A stretch of 64,000 bases of DNA from an uncultured Acidobacteriota bacterium. GTDB taxonomy: Bacteria > Acidobacteriota > Terriglobia > Terriglobales > Acidobacteriaceae. The notes under the pieces were generated by a model. That model had not been told where the DNA came from. It was given only the letters and a program-made list of their open reading frames with translations, and did not search any database. Positions 1-9,526 of the stretch are shown here, one piece after another. The stretch is taken from positions 1-64,000 of the forward strand of contig CAILAZ010000268.1 of the NCBI GenBank assembly GCA_903832295.1. Direction: 5' to 3'. Position 1 is the stretch's first letter. The number at the start of each line of letters is the position of its first letter. Position numbers and translations under genes: made by a program.

Positions 1-1574
1 GTCGCTCCGCCATAGAAATTTCCCGTGTGCGAGCGGCTTCGGTTCCACGTGAAGCGAAGTTGATTGCTGAGCTTTCCCTTGCTTAACGCCCAGCCAACAT
101 TGGCGCTGTATCCGTTGGTATGCGTGTTGCCGCCCACGGATGGAAACGGCTCCAGTATCTGTGACAGATTGCGCTGGTAGTTCAGCCCAAAGCTGAGATT
201 GTTTCGCGGACGTCCACCGCCACCACTGCGTCCGCCTCCTCCTGGCCCTCTCTGTGCAATTGCAGCCCCGAAGTTGTGCGTCAGGCGCAAGGAAAGGGTG
301 TCTGAGTTTGCATCCGCCGTGGAACTGAAACGGAAGTTCTGCAGCGAGCCATTGGTGGCGTTCGGCAAGGGAATATAGTTGCGCAAATACAAAGCAGGTT
401 GGCTGATCAATGAGCTGATATTGGTGATCGTGTCCCCGGTCGGAGTTGTGCCGGTGGTCCCCAGAGGGTTGCCGTTTTTGTCAAACAGCTTCACGTTGGT
501 GAAGATTCCGTTCCGCTCATCGATCGTTGGTACGTGAGAGAAGACGTCATACGGATTCGAACTTCTCGTCCCGGAATAGTTTAGAAATACAAACGTCTTT
601 CCGCCGTCATCGTACACATGGGGAATTTTCAACACTCCACCGAGCATTCCACCAAAACGATTGGACCCATAACCCGGCTTCTGTGCCGCTTCTCCGCTGA
701 CCGAATACGGCGAGGCGTCCAGCGCTCCATTGCTTGCGCCGTAGTAGAACTGCCCATGTGGTCTTGTGAGCGACCCCATGCGCATGCGGCCTCCGCCGCC
801 ACCGGGGCCTCCGTCACCGGGGCCGCCCATCGGGAACGCCCCTCCGCCAGGACCTCCGCCGTTCTCAGAGCCACCGCCATTCCCCAGTTGGCCGCGTGCC
901 CGCATGTCATCGATGCGGTCGCGCAACTCATCCATGTTTTGCAGGCCGAAGTCCTGCGCATTGCCCATGCGACCGGTTACGGAAACCGACTGGTTCGTGG
1001 CATCCGCGCTCGCTGCCAACCCGCTCGCATTTGCTGACGCGTCGCCCTCCCCTGACGCCATCGATTGCGCCAGCGCGGCCTCATCCCCGCTCAGAGTCAA
1101 TCGCTGCGCCCCGCGTCGAGAGGCCGTCGCCGTAGCCGCTCTTCCCTGCTGCGAACTCTCTCCACTGGCGTCGCCATTCTCCGTCGTCTTTGGAACGCGC
1201 GAAAGCAACACAAGTTCGAAGTCGTGCGTAGCCTCCGGTTGCGCCGGCGTCAGCATCAACTCCGCCGTCTGCACCGCAAACGCAGAGAACTCAGCCCGCA
1301 ACACCCACCGCCCTTTGGAAGGCAATTCGAGACGAAAGCTCCCATCGACATCTGTCGATGTAATCACCTTGCGGCCCGTCAACGAGTGCGCGGCCGTCAC
1401 GCTCACCCCTGGCAGCTTTGTCGTGCCTGAGCGGATCACGCCATGCACCGCGTAAGTTGCAACGGGCGCTATGGAGCCCGGCGCTTGCGTGGGTTCGGCC
1501 TGCTGAGCCCACGCTGCACATGGCATTACGCTGAACGCAATCAACAATCCTGCCAGCTTCCCGCGAGCGTTCAT
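1..1574 (-). CDS. TonB-dependent receptor-like protein with carboxypeptidase regulatory-like domain (N-terminal part)
   Basis: The frame is open from an ATG at 1574 to the window edge, about 524 residues without a stop, so the C-terminal barrel is cut off. The product starts with a signal peptide (MNARGKLAGLLIAFSVMPCA, then AWAQQ). An Ig-like carboxypeptidase-regulatory domain follows (about residues 40-110, with YAVHGVIRSG and TSTDVDGSFRLELP). Next come a low-complexity Gly/Pro/Met linker and plug- or barrel-like sequence. This architecture is typical of the large Oar-like outer-membrane receptors of Acidobacteriota, which are thought to import oligosaccharides or peptides; the substrate here is unknown. 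It lies 11 nt after the DUF5666 gene and is probably co-transcribed with it. Confidence 0.8.
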   Translation of the reverse strand, partial: MNARGKLAGLLIAFSVMPCAAWAQQAEPTQAPGSIAPVATYAVHGVIRSGTTKLPGVSVTAAHSLTGRKVITSTDVDGSFRLELPSKGRWVLRAEFSAFAVQTAELMLTPAQPEATHDFELVLLSRVPKTTENGDASGESSQQGRAATATASRRGAQRLTLSGDEAALAQSMASGEGDASANASGLAASADATNQSVSVTGRMGNAQDFGLQNMDELRDRIDDMRARGQLGNGGGSENGGGPGGGAFPMGGPGDGGPGGGGGRMRMGSLTRPHGQFYYGASNGALDASPYSVSGEAAQKPGYGSNRFGGMLGGVLKIPHVYDDGGKTFVFLNYSGTRSSNPYDVFSHVPTIDERNGIFTNVKLFDKNGNPLGTTGTTPTGDTITNISSLISQPALYLRNYIPLPNATNGSLQNFRFSSTADANSDTLSLRLTHNFGAAIAQRGPGGGGRSGGGGRPRNNLSFGLNYQRNLSQILEPFPSVGGNTHTNGYSANVGWALSKGKLSNQLRFTWNRSRSHTGNFYGGA

Positions 1575-1585
1575 CTGGTTTCCAC

Positions 1586-2335
1586 CTATTTCCTGTCGCT
1601 GCCGGAGTCCGGCGCTTGCGGCGGATCGGGCGGTGTTGCTGCGCTCGGCGGCGGAGGCGGAGGCGGTGTTCCCGCACGGGGCCCACGACCTCTGCCCGCA
1701 TTCAACGATTTCGCCACGAATACTCCATCCTTCACCGCACCTTGTCCTCGCAGGAAATCGCCTGCCTTGAAGTCGGCAAGGGTCACACTTTCCCGGCGCT
1801 CATTACGGAATGATGTGTCGTCATCCACTTCAATGACCTGCACAGTATCGTCGGGCTTCTTCACCGTCAGCTTCGTCCCATCAACTTTCACAAGTTCGCC
1901 GGCGATATAGGTTTTGCCGTTATCCTCTGGCTTGAACTGCGCACCCCCCATGGCTCCGCCGTGCGGGAAGCCTCCAGCGCCGGTACGCTCTCCCAGAACC
2001 TGCGCTACCCAGACGCCTTCTTTGTCCTGTTCGCCTGAGGCAAATACACGGTCCCCGACCTTGTAGTCGGTGAGCTTCGCTTCATTGCGGTCTTTGACCA
2101 GCCGAGTCGAAGGGGTGATCTTGACCTTGGCCGTGCCGCCGCTGAACGTCTGGAGCGTGACTGTCGTTCCATCAATCGCCGTGATCTGCCCGGCTACCCC
2201 GTGGAAGCCCGTTCCTCGTCCCTCGTGCGCTTCGCCCTGGGGTGGAGCACCCGGCGGCGGTCCATCCTGAGCCATCATGGCTCCGCAAAGTCCAATCGTC
2301 AAAGTTGCTACTGCCGCTATGCTTTTCATTCGCAT
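1586..2335 (-). CDS. Exported DUF5666-domain protein
   Basis: 249 residues. The chosen ATG at 2335 has GGAGG 8 nt upstream; an in-frame ATG at 2329 is the alternative. A signal peptide (MRMKSIAAVATLTIGLCGAMMAQ) is followed by two beta-rich repeats of the DUF5666 type: GQITAIDGTTVTLQTFSGGT ending VGDRVFASGEQ, and GELVKVDGTKLTVKKPDDT ending AGDFLRGQG. The C-terminal tail is rich in Gly and Pro. DUF5666 proteins are periplasmic or surface beta proteins of unknown function. The gene heads a two-gene unit with the receptor, which suggests a role at the outer membrane. Confidence 0.75.
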   Translation of the reverse strand: MRMKSIAAVATLTIGLCGAMMAQDGPPPGAPPQGEAHEGRGTGFHGVAGQITAIDGTTVTLQTFSGGTAKVKITPSTRLVKDRNEAKLTDYKVGDRVFASGEQDKEGVWVAQVLGERTGAGGFPHGGAMGGAQFKPEDNGKTYIAGELVKVDGTKLTVKKPDDTVQVIEVDDDTSFRNERRESVTLADFKAGDFLRGQGAVKDGVFVAKSLNAGRGRGPRAGTPPPPPPPSAATPPDPPQAPDSGSDRK

Positions 2336-2504
2336 TCTGGCTGCCTCCGAACTCTCACTTCCAACATAGACGCTCCCGCGACCTGCTGGTTGGCACCTAT
2401 GTGAATTTGCCCAGCAAAAGTAACATTTCTTTGCAATTGCGCGAGTTTCGAACCCACAGGAGAGCTTTGGGAACCGTCGCGCCCACACTTACAAAAGTCT
2501 TACA

Positions 2505-3497
2505 ATGCCAACTCTCAACGATTGCTATCTTACGAATAACAGTGGCGTGGAGCCTCCAGCTCTCCCATCCGCAATTGCGGTTCAGCGAGCTCCACGAAAG
2601 GATGGAACCGAAGTGAAGGCCTCAGAAGACACTAAGATCAACTGGCTCACCGCCATCGTCATGGCGATCTACCACGTGCTCGCGGTCGTGGCCCTCTTCC
2701 ATTTCACATGGAAGGGTCTGGCCGTGGCTGCCGTGCTCTGGTGGATATCAGGATCGCTCGGCATCGGGGTCGGCTATCATCGCCTGCTCACCCATCGTGG
2801 TTTCCGTTGCCCCAAGTGGCTGGAGTATTGCTTCGCCGTATGCGGCACGCTTGCACTGGAGGGCGGTCCCATCTTCTGGGTCGGAATTCACCGCATTCAT
2901 CATCAGCTCACGGACCGCGAGGGCGATCCGCACTCTCCGCGAGATGGCAAGTGGTGGTCGCACATGGGCTGGATTCTAACCGGCCAATCGCTGCATCATG
3001 AAACGGAGCAGCTCGCCCCCTACGTTCCCGACCTGCGTCGCGACAGGTTCTATCTCTGGCTGAGCAAGTACCACTGGGTCACACAGGTGGTGGTCGGCGC
3101 CGCTGTACTCTACTTCGGCGGATGGAATGTAGCGCTCTGGGGTGTCTTCCTGCGCACAGTTGTCGGCCTGCACGCAACCTGGCTGGTAAACTCGGCCACC
3201 CACCTCTGGGGATCGCAACGCTGGGCCACTGGCGACGACTCCACCAACAATTTCTGGGTTGCTCTGCTGACCTGGGGGGAAGGCTGGCACAACAATCACC
3301 ATGCCCATCCCAACTCGGCGCGCCACGGCCTGCGCTGGTGGGAGATTGACACCAACTGGTATGTCATCTCCGCCTTGCGTGCCGTCGGCTTGGCGCACGA
3401 CGTGAAGCTTCCCCGTGCTGACAGCCGAGTGAAGGAGATACGTTCTGCATCCAGACCCGCCGCGGCGGAGGCAAGCCGGGCTGCTGCTGGGGATTAA
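2505..3497 (+). CDS. Fatty acid desaturase (acyl-CoA delta-9 type)
   Basis: Membrane di-iron desaturase that would introduce a cis double bond into a saturated acyl chain. The three diagnostic histidine boxes are present: HRLLTH (about residue 95), HRIHH (about 130) and HNNHH (about 265). Hydrophobic pairs lie between them. Length 330 fits the bacterial SCD/DesC family. The first ATG at 2505 gives an unusual Pro/Arg-rich leader. A GTG at 2613, just after an AAGGA-like site, would give a more typical start before the first membrane helix, so the start is uncertain. A hairpin terminator follows. No reductase or ferredoxin gene is adjacent. Confidence 0.88.
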   Translation: MPTLNDCYLTNNSGVEPPALPSAIAVQRAPRKDGTEVKASEDTKINWLTAIVMAIYHVLAVVALFHFTWKGLAVAAVLWWISGSLGIGVGYHRLLTHRGFRCPKWLEYCFAVCGTLALEGGPIFWVGIHRIHHQLTDREGDPHSPRDGKWWSHMGWILTGQSLHHETEQLAPYVPDLRRDRFYLWLSKYHWVTQVVVGAAVLYFGGWNVALWGVFLRTVVGLHATWLVNSATHLWGSQRWATGDDSTNNFWVALLTWGEGWHNNHHAHPNSARHGLRWWEIDTNWYVISALRAVGLAHDVKLPRADSRVKEIRSASRPAAAEASRAAAGD

Positions 3498-3524
3498 AAC
3501 GTTGGCACATTTTCAAGGTTCTTC

Positions 3525-3557
3525 AGGCTCTGACTCCTCGTCAGAGCCTTTCCTTTG
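3525..3557 (+). terminator. Intrinsic terminator after the desaturase
   Basis: Perfect 10-bp stem AGGCTCTGAC / GTCAGAGCCT (3525-3534 with 3540-3549), 5-nt loop, then a T-rich run TTCCTTT. Confidence 0.75.
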
Positions 3558-3620
3558 CTCACCCCTTTGCGTAACTCCTCTTTACTAACTTCCGCCGCCT
3601 GACTACTATCGAGCTGACTT

Positions 3621-4511
3621 ATGCCGATTTCCCGCAACAAGGCCATCGCATTCTTCATCGTCCTCGGAGCCTGTTCGGTTGCCGTCGCGCTGGCGCTCAA
3701 CATTACATGGGTCATTCGCTGGCGCGAAGTCGGCATGATCGTGCTCGGCATCATCTTCTTCGGCTTCATCATCGCTGGCGTCACCCTGAACACCATCTTC
3801 CTCGTCCGCGAGATGCGCCGCAGCGAACAGCATGACAGCTTCATCAACGCGGTCACACACGAATTGAAGACGCCGATCGCATCCATCCGGCTTTACCTGG
3901 AAACCCTGCAATCACGCGACCTCAGCGAAGAACAGCGCAAGAAATTTTACGGTGTGATGCTGGAGGACACGGACCGGCTCATCAACACCGTGGACCAGGT
4001 TCTACGCGCCGGGCATCTCGGCCAGAAGAACCCAAAGAACTTCCAGCGCCTCAACCTGGGCGATATTGTGCAGGACTGCGCCGTGCTCGCACAGACCAGG
4101 CACCACCTCGCTCCAGACACTATTCGACTGGTCGATTACACACTCTCACCCCCCTGCGTTCAGGGAGATCCTGAGGAACTTCGATCCGCTGTCAGCAATC
4201 TTCTGGAAAACGCGGTGAAATACTCTCCCGGAAAAATTGCCATCACCATCGAAATCCTCGATGAAGCCACTGACCTGCTTGTCCGCGTCACGGACAAGGG
4301 ACAGGGCATCCCGCAGGGCGAACTGAAGAGAATTTTCCGTCGCTTCTACCGCGTCAACGCCCGTCTGCGGCAGCGCGTAAAGGGAACCGGCTTGGGCCTG
4401 TTCATCGTGCGCGGCATTGCGCGTCGCCATGGGGGCAGTGCCTACGCTACAAGTGACGGCGAAGGTCGTGGAGCAACCGTCACCCTCCGCCTCCCACGGG
4501 ACGCATCGTAA
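3621..4511 (+). CDS. Membrane sensor histidine kinase (orphan)
   Basis: 296 residues. Two N-terminal membrane helices (about 8-30 and 36-62) have almost no periplasmic loop, so the signal is probably sensed in the membrane or cytoplasm. The HisKA phospho-acceptor motif HELKTPIASIRLYLE begins near residue 79. The ATPase domain shows the N box (NLLENAVKYSP), G1 (DKGQGIP) and G2 (GTGLGLFIV). No response regulator is adjacent, so its partner must be encoded elsewhere. It is flanked by a terminator upstream and the YhaM-like gene 92 nt downstream. Confidence 0.88.
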   Translation: MPISRNKAIAFFIVLGACSVAVALALNITWVIRWREVGMIVLGIIFFGFIIAGVTLNTIFLVREMRRSEQHDSFINAVTHELKTPIASIRLYLETLQSRDLSEEQRKKFYGVMLEDTDRLINTVDQVLRAGHLGQKNPKNFQRLNLGDIVQDCAVLAQTRHHLAPDTIRLVDYTLSPPCVQGDPEELRSAVSNLLENAVKYSPGKIAITIEILDEATDLLVRVTDKGQGIPQGELKRIFRRFYRVNARLRQRVKGTGLGLFIVRGIARRHGGSAYATSDGEGRGATVTLRLPRDAS

Positions 4512-4603
4512 AACGTTCCACCCCCGTTCTTGCTATCCGCTGTTCGTTTTCCGCGATACCATAAAGCGGTCGCCCGCTCCCACCGGGCAAGGATGGCGCA
4601 TTC

Positions 4604-5620
4604 ATGAAAGAGTTCTTTATTCGAGACGCGGCCCAGCAGGAAAACAAGGTCGTCACCACCAGCTATGTCGTCAGCAACAAGCAGATCAAGTCCAAGAAGA
4701 GCGGCGAGCCTTACCTCGACCTCACCCTGATGGACCGCACAGGCACCATCCAGGCAAAGATGTGGGACAACGTCGAGGAATCTGCCTACACCTTCGAGCA
4801 GGACGACGTCGTCAAGATCAAGGGACTCATCAACAAGTACAACCAGCGCTGGCAGCTCACCATCCACAAGGTTCGCAAAATGGATGAGGCTGAGATTGAA
4901 TTCTCCGATTACCTTCCTAAGACACCAAGGGACATTGACGAGCTCTGGCAGGCGCTCGGCGAGTTCGTAGCCACCATCGGCGAGCCGCACCTGCGCCGCC
5001 TTCTCGAACTCTTCATGGCCGATCCGGAGATTGCGCGCGCATACCGCAACGCACCCGCGGCAAAGACAATGCACCACGCTTTCATTGGCGGCCTGCTTGA
5101 TCACGTGGTTTCGCTGTTCCGCTCCTGTGACCTGGTTTCGCGCAACTATCCATTTATCAACCGCGACCTGCTGCTTACCGGTGCTTTTCTCCACGACATC
5201 GGCAAGGTTCACGAGCTCAGCTACGCACGCTCTTTTGGCTACACCACCGAGGGCCAGCTGCTCGGCCACATGATCATCGAGCTGGAGATGCTGCACACCA
5301 AGCTGGCACAGATTCCCGGCTTCCCCGCCCAACTCAAGATCCTGGTTGAGCACCTCATCATCAGCCACCATGGCCAGTATGATTTCGGTTCGCCCAAGCT
5401 GCCAATGTTCCCGGAAGCACTGATGTTGCACTACCTCGACGATCTCGATTCCAAGATGGAGGCGATGCGCGCGCAATTCGAGCGCGACAGCGATTTGGAA
5501 TCCCCGTGGACGGGATACAATTCCGCGCTTGCGCGGCCCTTGCTGAACACGCAGAAGTTTCTGAAATCACTGGCGGCAGTTGAACCGGAGCCCGAAGCAG
5601 AAGCGGCACACGCGGAATAG
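4604..5620 (+). CDS. yhaM: 3'-5' exoribonuclease YhaM family (OB fold + HD domain)
   Basis: 338 residues. An N-terminal OB-fold nucleic-acid-binding domain (VVTTSYVVSNKQIKSKKSGE, then YLDLTLMDRTGTIQAKMWDN) precedes an HD phosphohydrolase domain with HHAFIGGLLDH (about 160) and LLTGAFLHDIGKVHEL (about 195), whose histidines and aspartates bind the metal. YhaM-type enzymes trim RNA and also act on single-stranded DNA from the 3' end. The C-terminal tail is acidic and Ala-rich. A hairpin terminator lies 32 nt downstream. Confidence 0.85.
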   Translation: MKEFFIRDAAQQENKVVTTSYVVSNKQIKSKKSGEPYLDLTLMDRTGTIQAKMWDNVEESAYTFEQDDVVKIKGLINKYNQRWQLTIHKVRKMDEAEIEFSDYLPKTPRDIDELWQALGEFVATIGEPHLRRLLELFMADPEIARAYRNAPAAKTMHHAFIGGLLDHVVSLFRSCDLVSRNYPFINRDLLLTGAFLHDIGKVHELSYARSFGYTTEGQLLGHMIIELEMLHTKLAQIPGFPAQLKILVEHLIISHHGQYDFGSPKLPMFPEALMLHYLDDLDSKMEAMRAQFERDSDLESPWTGYNSALARPLLNTQKFLKSLAAVEPEPEAEAAHAE

Positions 5621-5652
5621 CGTATGCCGCCTTGCGCCCACCCCGAACACAG

Positions 5653-5677
5653 CAAAGCCCGCGCGATGCGGGCTTTG
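5653..5677. terminator. Bidirectional terminator between convergent genes
   Basis: Perfect 10-bp stem CAAAGCCCGC / GCGGGCTTTG with a 5-nt loop, between the convergent yhaM-like gene (+) and the LuxR-type regulator (-). A- and T-rich flanks allow use in both directions. Confidence 0.75.
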
Positions 5678-5700
5678 TTGTGCTCAGTTCGAGCAAGCTT

Positions 5701-6366
5701 CTATTGATTCACCGGAATCTTGATGATCTTCTTCTGGATCGCGTAGGTGACCAGTTGGGCCTTGTTGTGAATGTCGAGTTTGCGCATCAGGTTGAACTTA
5801 TGCGCCTCCACGGTTTTCACGCTCAAGCCCAGCAGCACCGCAATTTCCTTCACCGAATTCCCTTCGGCCAGCAGCTTCAGAATCTCGCGTTCCCGTGGGG
5901 TCAGCGTGGAAATTCGCGGACGCATTTTCGAATCGCGGACCCGCGCGCGGAAATCCTCCACCAGTTTTCCCAACACCTGGGAGCTCAGATATTTTCCACC
6001 CTTATAGACATCCCGAACTGCCGTCACCAGTTGCTGCGCAGGGGTGTCTTTGAGCACGTATCCCGAGGCACCGACTTCCAGGCACTGCACCAGGTAATCC
6101 TCGTCTTCATACATCGTAAGGAATAGGACCTTCGTCTCCGGACGGCCCTTTCGAATGTGGCGCGCCGCTTCAAACGACGACAACCCGGGCATGCCGATGT
6201 CCATCAGCACGATGTCGGGCCGCAGTTCGCGAGCCTTCTCCACGGCATCACCGGCGTCGGGCGATTCTCCCACAACTTCACAATCGCTCTCGCTCTCAAG
6301 CAGGCGTCGAACGCCCTGCCGGAACAATGTGTGGTCGTCCACCAATAAACACTTAATTTTCGGCAT
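5701..6366 (-). CDS. NarL/LuxR-family response regulator
   Basis: 221 residues. The receiver domain has the acidic pocket DD (LLVDDHTLFRQGV), the phospho-acceptor Asp in PDIVLMDIGMPG, and the conserved Lys in YVLKDTPA. The C-terminal LuxR-type helix-turn-helix is LTPREREILKLLAEGNSVKE, continuing into VKTVEAHKFNLMRKL. ATG 6366 is preferred because AGGAG sits 8 nt upstream; a GTG at 6375 is possible. It lies about 40 nt after the GAF histidine kinase on the same strand, forming a two-component pair. Confidence 0.9.
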   Translation of the reverse strand: MPKIKCLLVDDHTLFRQGVRRLLESESDCEVVGESPDAGDAVEKARELRPDIVLMDIGMPGLSSFEAARHIRKGRPETKVLFLTMYEDEDYLVQCLEVGASGYVLKDTPAQQLVTAVRDVYKGGKYLSSQVLGKLVEDFRARVRDSKMRPRISTLTPREREILKLLAEGNSVKEIAVLLGLSVKTVEAHKFNLMRKLDIHNKAQLVTYAIQKKIIKIPVNQ

Positions 6367-6409
6367 TGCGCTCACTCCTGAATACCAACCGCAAAAACGT
6401 TTTGCTTGC

Positions 6410-8035
6410 TCAGCTTCCCGCGCCCACTAACATGTGGCCGTCCTGCATGCGGCCGGCGTCCGGCAACTGCTGCCGCACCGGCACTGTAACGGAAATCTTT
6501 GTTCCCTCGCCCTTGCGTGATTGCACTTTCATTTGCCCGCCCAGGGTGCTGATGCGCTCCTGCATGCCGGCCATGCCAAACGAAGGCCGCAGCGGGTTGG
6601 AGACGGCTCGAATGCCCGTGCCATCATCCTCAATCACAAGCTTCAGGGTCTCGCCCTCGCGCTCCATCTGGATGTTCACATTCTGTGCCTGCGCGTGCTT
6701 GGCTACGTTATGCAGGCTCTCCTGCACCACCCGGTAGATCGCGGTTTCAATCACCGGATCCAGCCTCCCAACGTCATCGCCGATCGCCACGCGCGATTGC
6801 ACGCCCGAGTTTTTGGCCAGATCCTTTGCCTCTTTGCGAATCGCGGAAATCAATCCCAACTCCTGCAGCACCAGCGGAGAGAGCCTTCCAATAATTCGCC
6901 GGATGCCCTCGATTGTCCGATCCACAACCGCCACCAGTTCGCCGATCTTTGCCTTTGCGCCACGTGTCTTCACGGTGCCGTCCAGCATTCCCAGGTAAAG
7001 GCGTATCACCATGAGAGCCTGTCCAGTTTCGTCATGCAGTTCGCGGCTGATGCGCTTGCGCTCTTCTTCCTGCGCCTTCAGCAAATGCCCGCTCAATTCC
7101 ACAATGCGGATCTCGCGTTCTCGCAATGCGTCCGTCATGCGCGCCCGGTCAATCGCCAGCGCCGAGCGATCAGCAACTGCGCGGAACAGTTCCAGTTCCG
7201 TCGGCAGCCACTGGTACGGCTTCTCGAATCCAAGCGTCAGCACCCCGATCACGCGGTCACTGATCTTCAGTGGAACGCCCCACAATGCGCGTGCGCGCTC
7301 TCGCAACTCCAGATTCAGCACTCCTGACGAGCGCGTCAGGTCAGGAAGGATGTCCGGTTCGCCGTTCTCGAAGATGCGCCCGGTAAAACCCTGCCCCATC
7401 GCGATGGAAACATCCTCGCCAAATCCCGGCCCCATCCCCGTCGCACTGCGAACTCGCAGTTTGTTGGTCTCGGGATCCGCCAGCAGGACCACGCCGACGT
7501 TTGCGCCAAAAATCCCCTGGGTTATTACCAGGATGCGCTCCAGAAGGGTGGTCAGATTCTTCGCTGAGAGTTCGGCATCCAGCAACTTCAGCAGCGCGTC
7601 ACTGGCGCTCTGCTGCACGTCAAAGTAGGCGCCAGAAACTGCAACGAAACTCGCGGATGCCAGCGTCTCCAGCGCAGCCATCACCTGGAAGCGACGATTT
7701 CCAAATGCTTGATCAACAAAAGGCTCGGCGATCTTCTGGTAGATCTCCAGAGAGCGAGCCACCTGTCGCGTGTCCACACGAAGTTTGGCAAGGCGTTGAC
7801 CGTAGTGGTAGAGATTGTCCGTAAACTGATTGAAGTCCGAGTGGCTGAAGAGCATGAATCCTACGCCGAGGTTCAGCCGCTCCAGCGCCACCATGGCCCG
7901 TCCCTCAAAGTGAAATTCCTCGAACATCCGTTGCCGCCAGGAGGCAGTCATCTCCGCAAAGTGCGGCTGCAGCGCGCTCGTCGCTTCCAGAATCAACTCC
8001 CGCGCCGACTCCTGTATGGGCAACACCGTGGACAT
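6410..8035 (-). CDS. GAF-domain sensor histidine kinase (NarX-like HisKA_3)
   Basis: 541 residues, cytoplasmic. An N-terminal helical region (about 1-150) is followed by a GAF domain (about 155-310, LTTLLERILVITQGIFGANV) and a HisKA_3 dimerisation domain with the phospho-acceptor His in ERKRISRELHDETGQALM. The HATPase_c domain has VQESLHNVAKHAQA and IEDDGTGI. AAGGAGG is immediately upstream; ATG 8035 has better spacing than ATG 8038. It is co-transcribed with the LuxR-type regulator downstream and should phosphorylate it. The lack of membrane segments suggests a soluble signal such as a small ligand or redox cue. Confidence 0.88.
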   Translation of the reverse strand: MSTVLPIQESARELILEATSALQPHFAEMTASWRQRMFEEFHFEGRAMVALERLNLGVGFMLFSHSDFNQFTDNLYHYGQRLAKLRVDTRQVARSLEIYQKIAEPFVDQAFGNRRFQVMAALETLASASFVAVSGAYFDVQQSASDALLKLLDAELSAKNLTTLLERILVITQGIFGANVGVVLLADPETNKLRVRSATGMGPGFGEDVSIAMGQGFTGRIFENGEPDILPDLTRSSGVLNLELRERARALWGVPLKISDRVIGVLTLGFEKPYQWLPTELELFRAVADRSALAIDRARMTDALREREIRIVELSGHLLKAQEEERKRISRELHDETGQALMVIRLYLGMLDGTVKTRGAKAKIGELVAVVDRTIEGIRRIIGRLSPLVLQELGLISAIRKEAKDLAKNSGVQSRVAIGDDVGRLDPVIETAIYRVVQESLHNVAKHAQAQNVNIQMEREGETLKLVIEDDGTGIRAVSNPLRPSFGMAGMQERISTLGGQMKVQSRKGEGTKISVTVPVRQQLPDAGRMQDGHMLVGAGS

Positions 8036-8325
8036 CATTCCTCCTTAGATGCAGTTAAGTCGTGCAGCTTTGTATAGGAACATCAGTAATTAAGTACATA
8101 ATACCTAGGCCGCCCTCGAATATTAATCTCATTTTGCGACGCCCTGACTAAACATCTCCGCACGAGCAAGTTACCACTCTGGACTCAAGTTGACTCAATC
8201 ATCGTAAACTTGCACCCTCTTGTCTATAACCCCACTTCCGTAACCCACAGTAGGTTACCCTTATAGAAAGGATCGGAACCCCTTGAGCTAACGGCAAATC
8301 CGTCGGCTTCCGTTACAATTCTGAA

Positions 8326-9522
8326 ATGCTTCGTTTCTTTACGGCAGGCGAGTCGCACGGCGAGGCGCTTGTCTCCAATATTTCAGGGTTGCCCGCCGGC
8401 ATTGTCATCACCGAGACCTGCATCGACCGCGAACTCTGGCGGCGGCAACAGGGCTTCGGCCGTGGTGGCCGGATGAAGATTGAGCGGGATCACGCACGCA
8501 TTCTCAGCGGAGTGCGGCATGGGCGCAGCATCGGCTCGCCGATTGCCATGCTGATTGAAAACCGCGACTGGCAGAACTGGAACGAGTCGCTGCCCGTGGG
8601 GGAAGGCGATCCGGAAAAGCACAAACCGGTGAAGTCTCCACGCCCGGGACATGCCGACCTCGCGGGAGCGCTCAAATATAATCTTCCAGAGGCGCGCTAC
8701 ATTCTGGAGCGCGCGAGTGCACGAGAGACAACTGCGCGCGTGGCCGCCGGAGCGGTTGCCAAGCAGGTGCTGGCGGCGTTGGACATCGAAGTGCTAAGCC
8801 ACGTCATCCAGGTGGGCGGCGCACGGCTCTCACGCCCTGTAGGATTCGAAGAGTTACGCACGCTGGCTGCGAAGAATGAAGTTCTGCTGAACTGTGCCGA
8901 TGAAGAATCGGAGCGGCGCATGAAGGCCGAGGTCGATGCGGTGCTGCGCAATGGGGACACCGTGGGCGGAGTCTTCGAGGTGGTCGCGCACAACGTTCCA
9001 CCGGGGCTGGGAACCTATGCCAACTGGGATGAACGTCTGGACGCGAAGCTGGCCGCAGCCGTGATGTCGATACAGGCAGTGAAGGCCGTCGAAATTGGGG
9101 ACGGAGTGTTGGGAGCAACCTCGCATGGCTCCGCGGCACAGGATGAGATTGGATACGCTGGCGGCGAAGATGCTGCGGGAAAATTACGCTCGAAGTTCAC
9201 AGAGTTTACGCGTGCGGGAAATCACGCCGGCGGCCTCGAGGGCGGCATCTCCAACGGATGCGATATTGTTGTGCGAGGACATTTGAAACCGATCTCTACG
9301 CTGCGGCGGCCACTGGGGTCCATTGACTTTGCAACGCGAGAACCGGTGAAGGCGGCGTATGAACGATCGGACGTGTGCGCCGTTCCGGCCGCGGGCGTGG
9401 TGGGAGAAGCGATGGTGGCGCTGACGCTGGCGGCTGCCGCGCTGGAGAAATTTGGAGGCGATTCGCTCGTCGAGCTTCGCCGAAATTACGAAGGGTACTG
9501 CGAGCAGCTTCGCACTTATTGA
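8326..9522 (+). CDS. aroC: Chorismate synthase
   Basis: 398 residues, full length. Converts 5-enolpyruvylshikimate 3-phosphate to chorismate with reduced FMN, the last shikimate-pathway step. Family signatures visible are FTAGESHGEALV at the N-terminus, the Arg- and Ser-rich ERASARETTARVAAGAVAK, and NHAGGLEGGISNG near residue 300. The stop overlaps nothing, but the def start lies only 4 nt later, so the two are co-transcribed. The 287-nt gap upstream, divergent from the kinase gene, must hold the promoters of both. Confidence 0.95.
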   Translation: MLRFFTAGESHGEALVSNISGLPAGIVITETCIDRELWRRQQGFGRGGRMKIERDHARILSGVRHGRSIGSPIAMLIENRDWQNWNESLPVGEGDPEKHKPVKSPRPGHADLAGALKYNLPEARYILERASARETTARVAAGAVAKQVLAALDIEVLSHVIQVGGARLSRPVGFEELRTLAAKNEVLLNCADEESERRMKAEVDAVLRNGDTVGGVFEVVAHNVPPGLGTYANWDERLDAKLAAAVMSIQAVKAVEIGDGVLGATSHGSAAQDEIGYAGGEDAAGKLRSKFTEFTRAGNHAGGLEGGISNGCDIVVRGHLKPISTLRRPLGSIDFATREPVKAAYERSDVCAVPAAGVVGEAMVALTLAAAALEKFGGDSLVELRRNYEGYCEQLRTY

Positions 9523-9526
9523 GACG

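Noticed and set aside
4442-5476. 344-codon minus-strand open frame
   Set aside because: Antisense to the YhaM-type gene.
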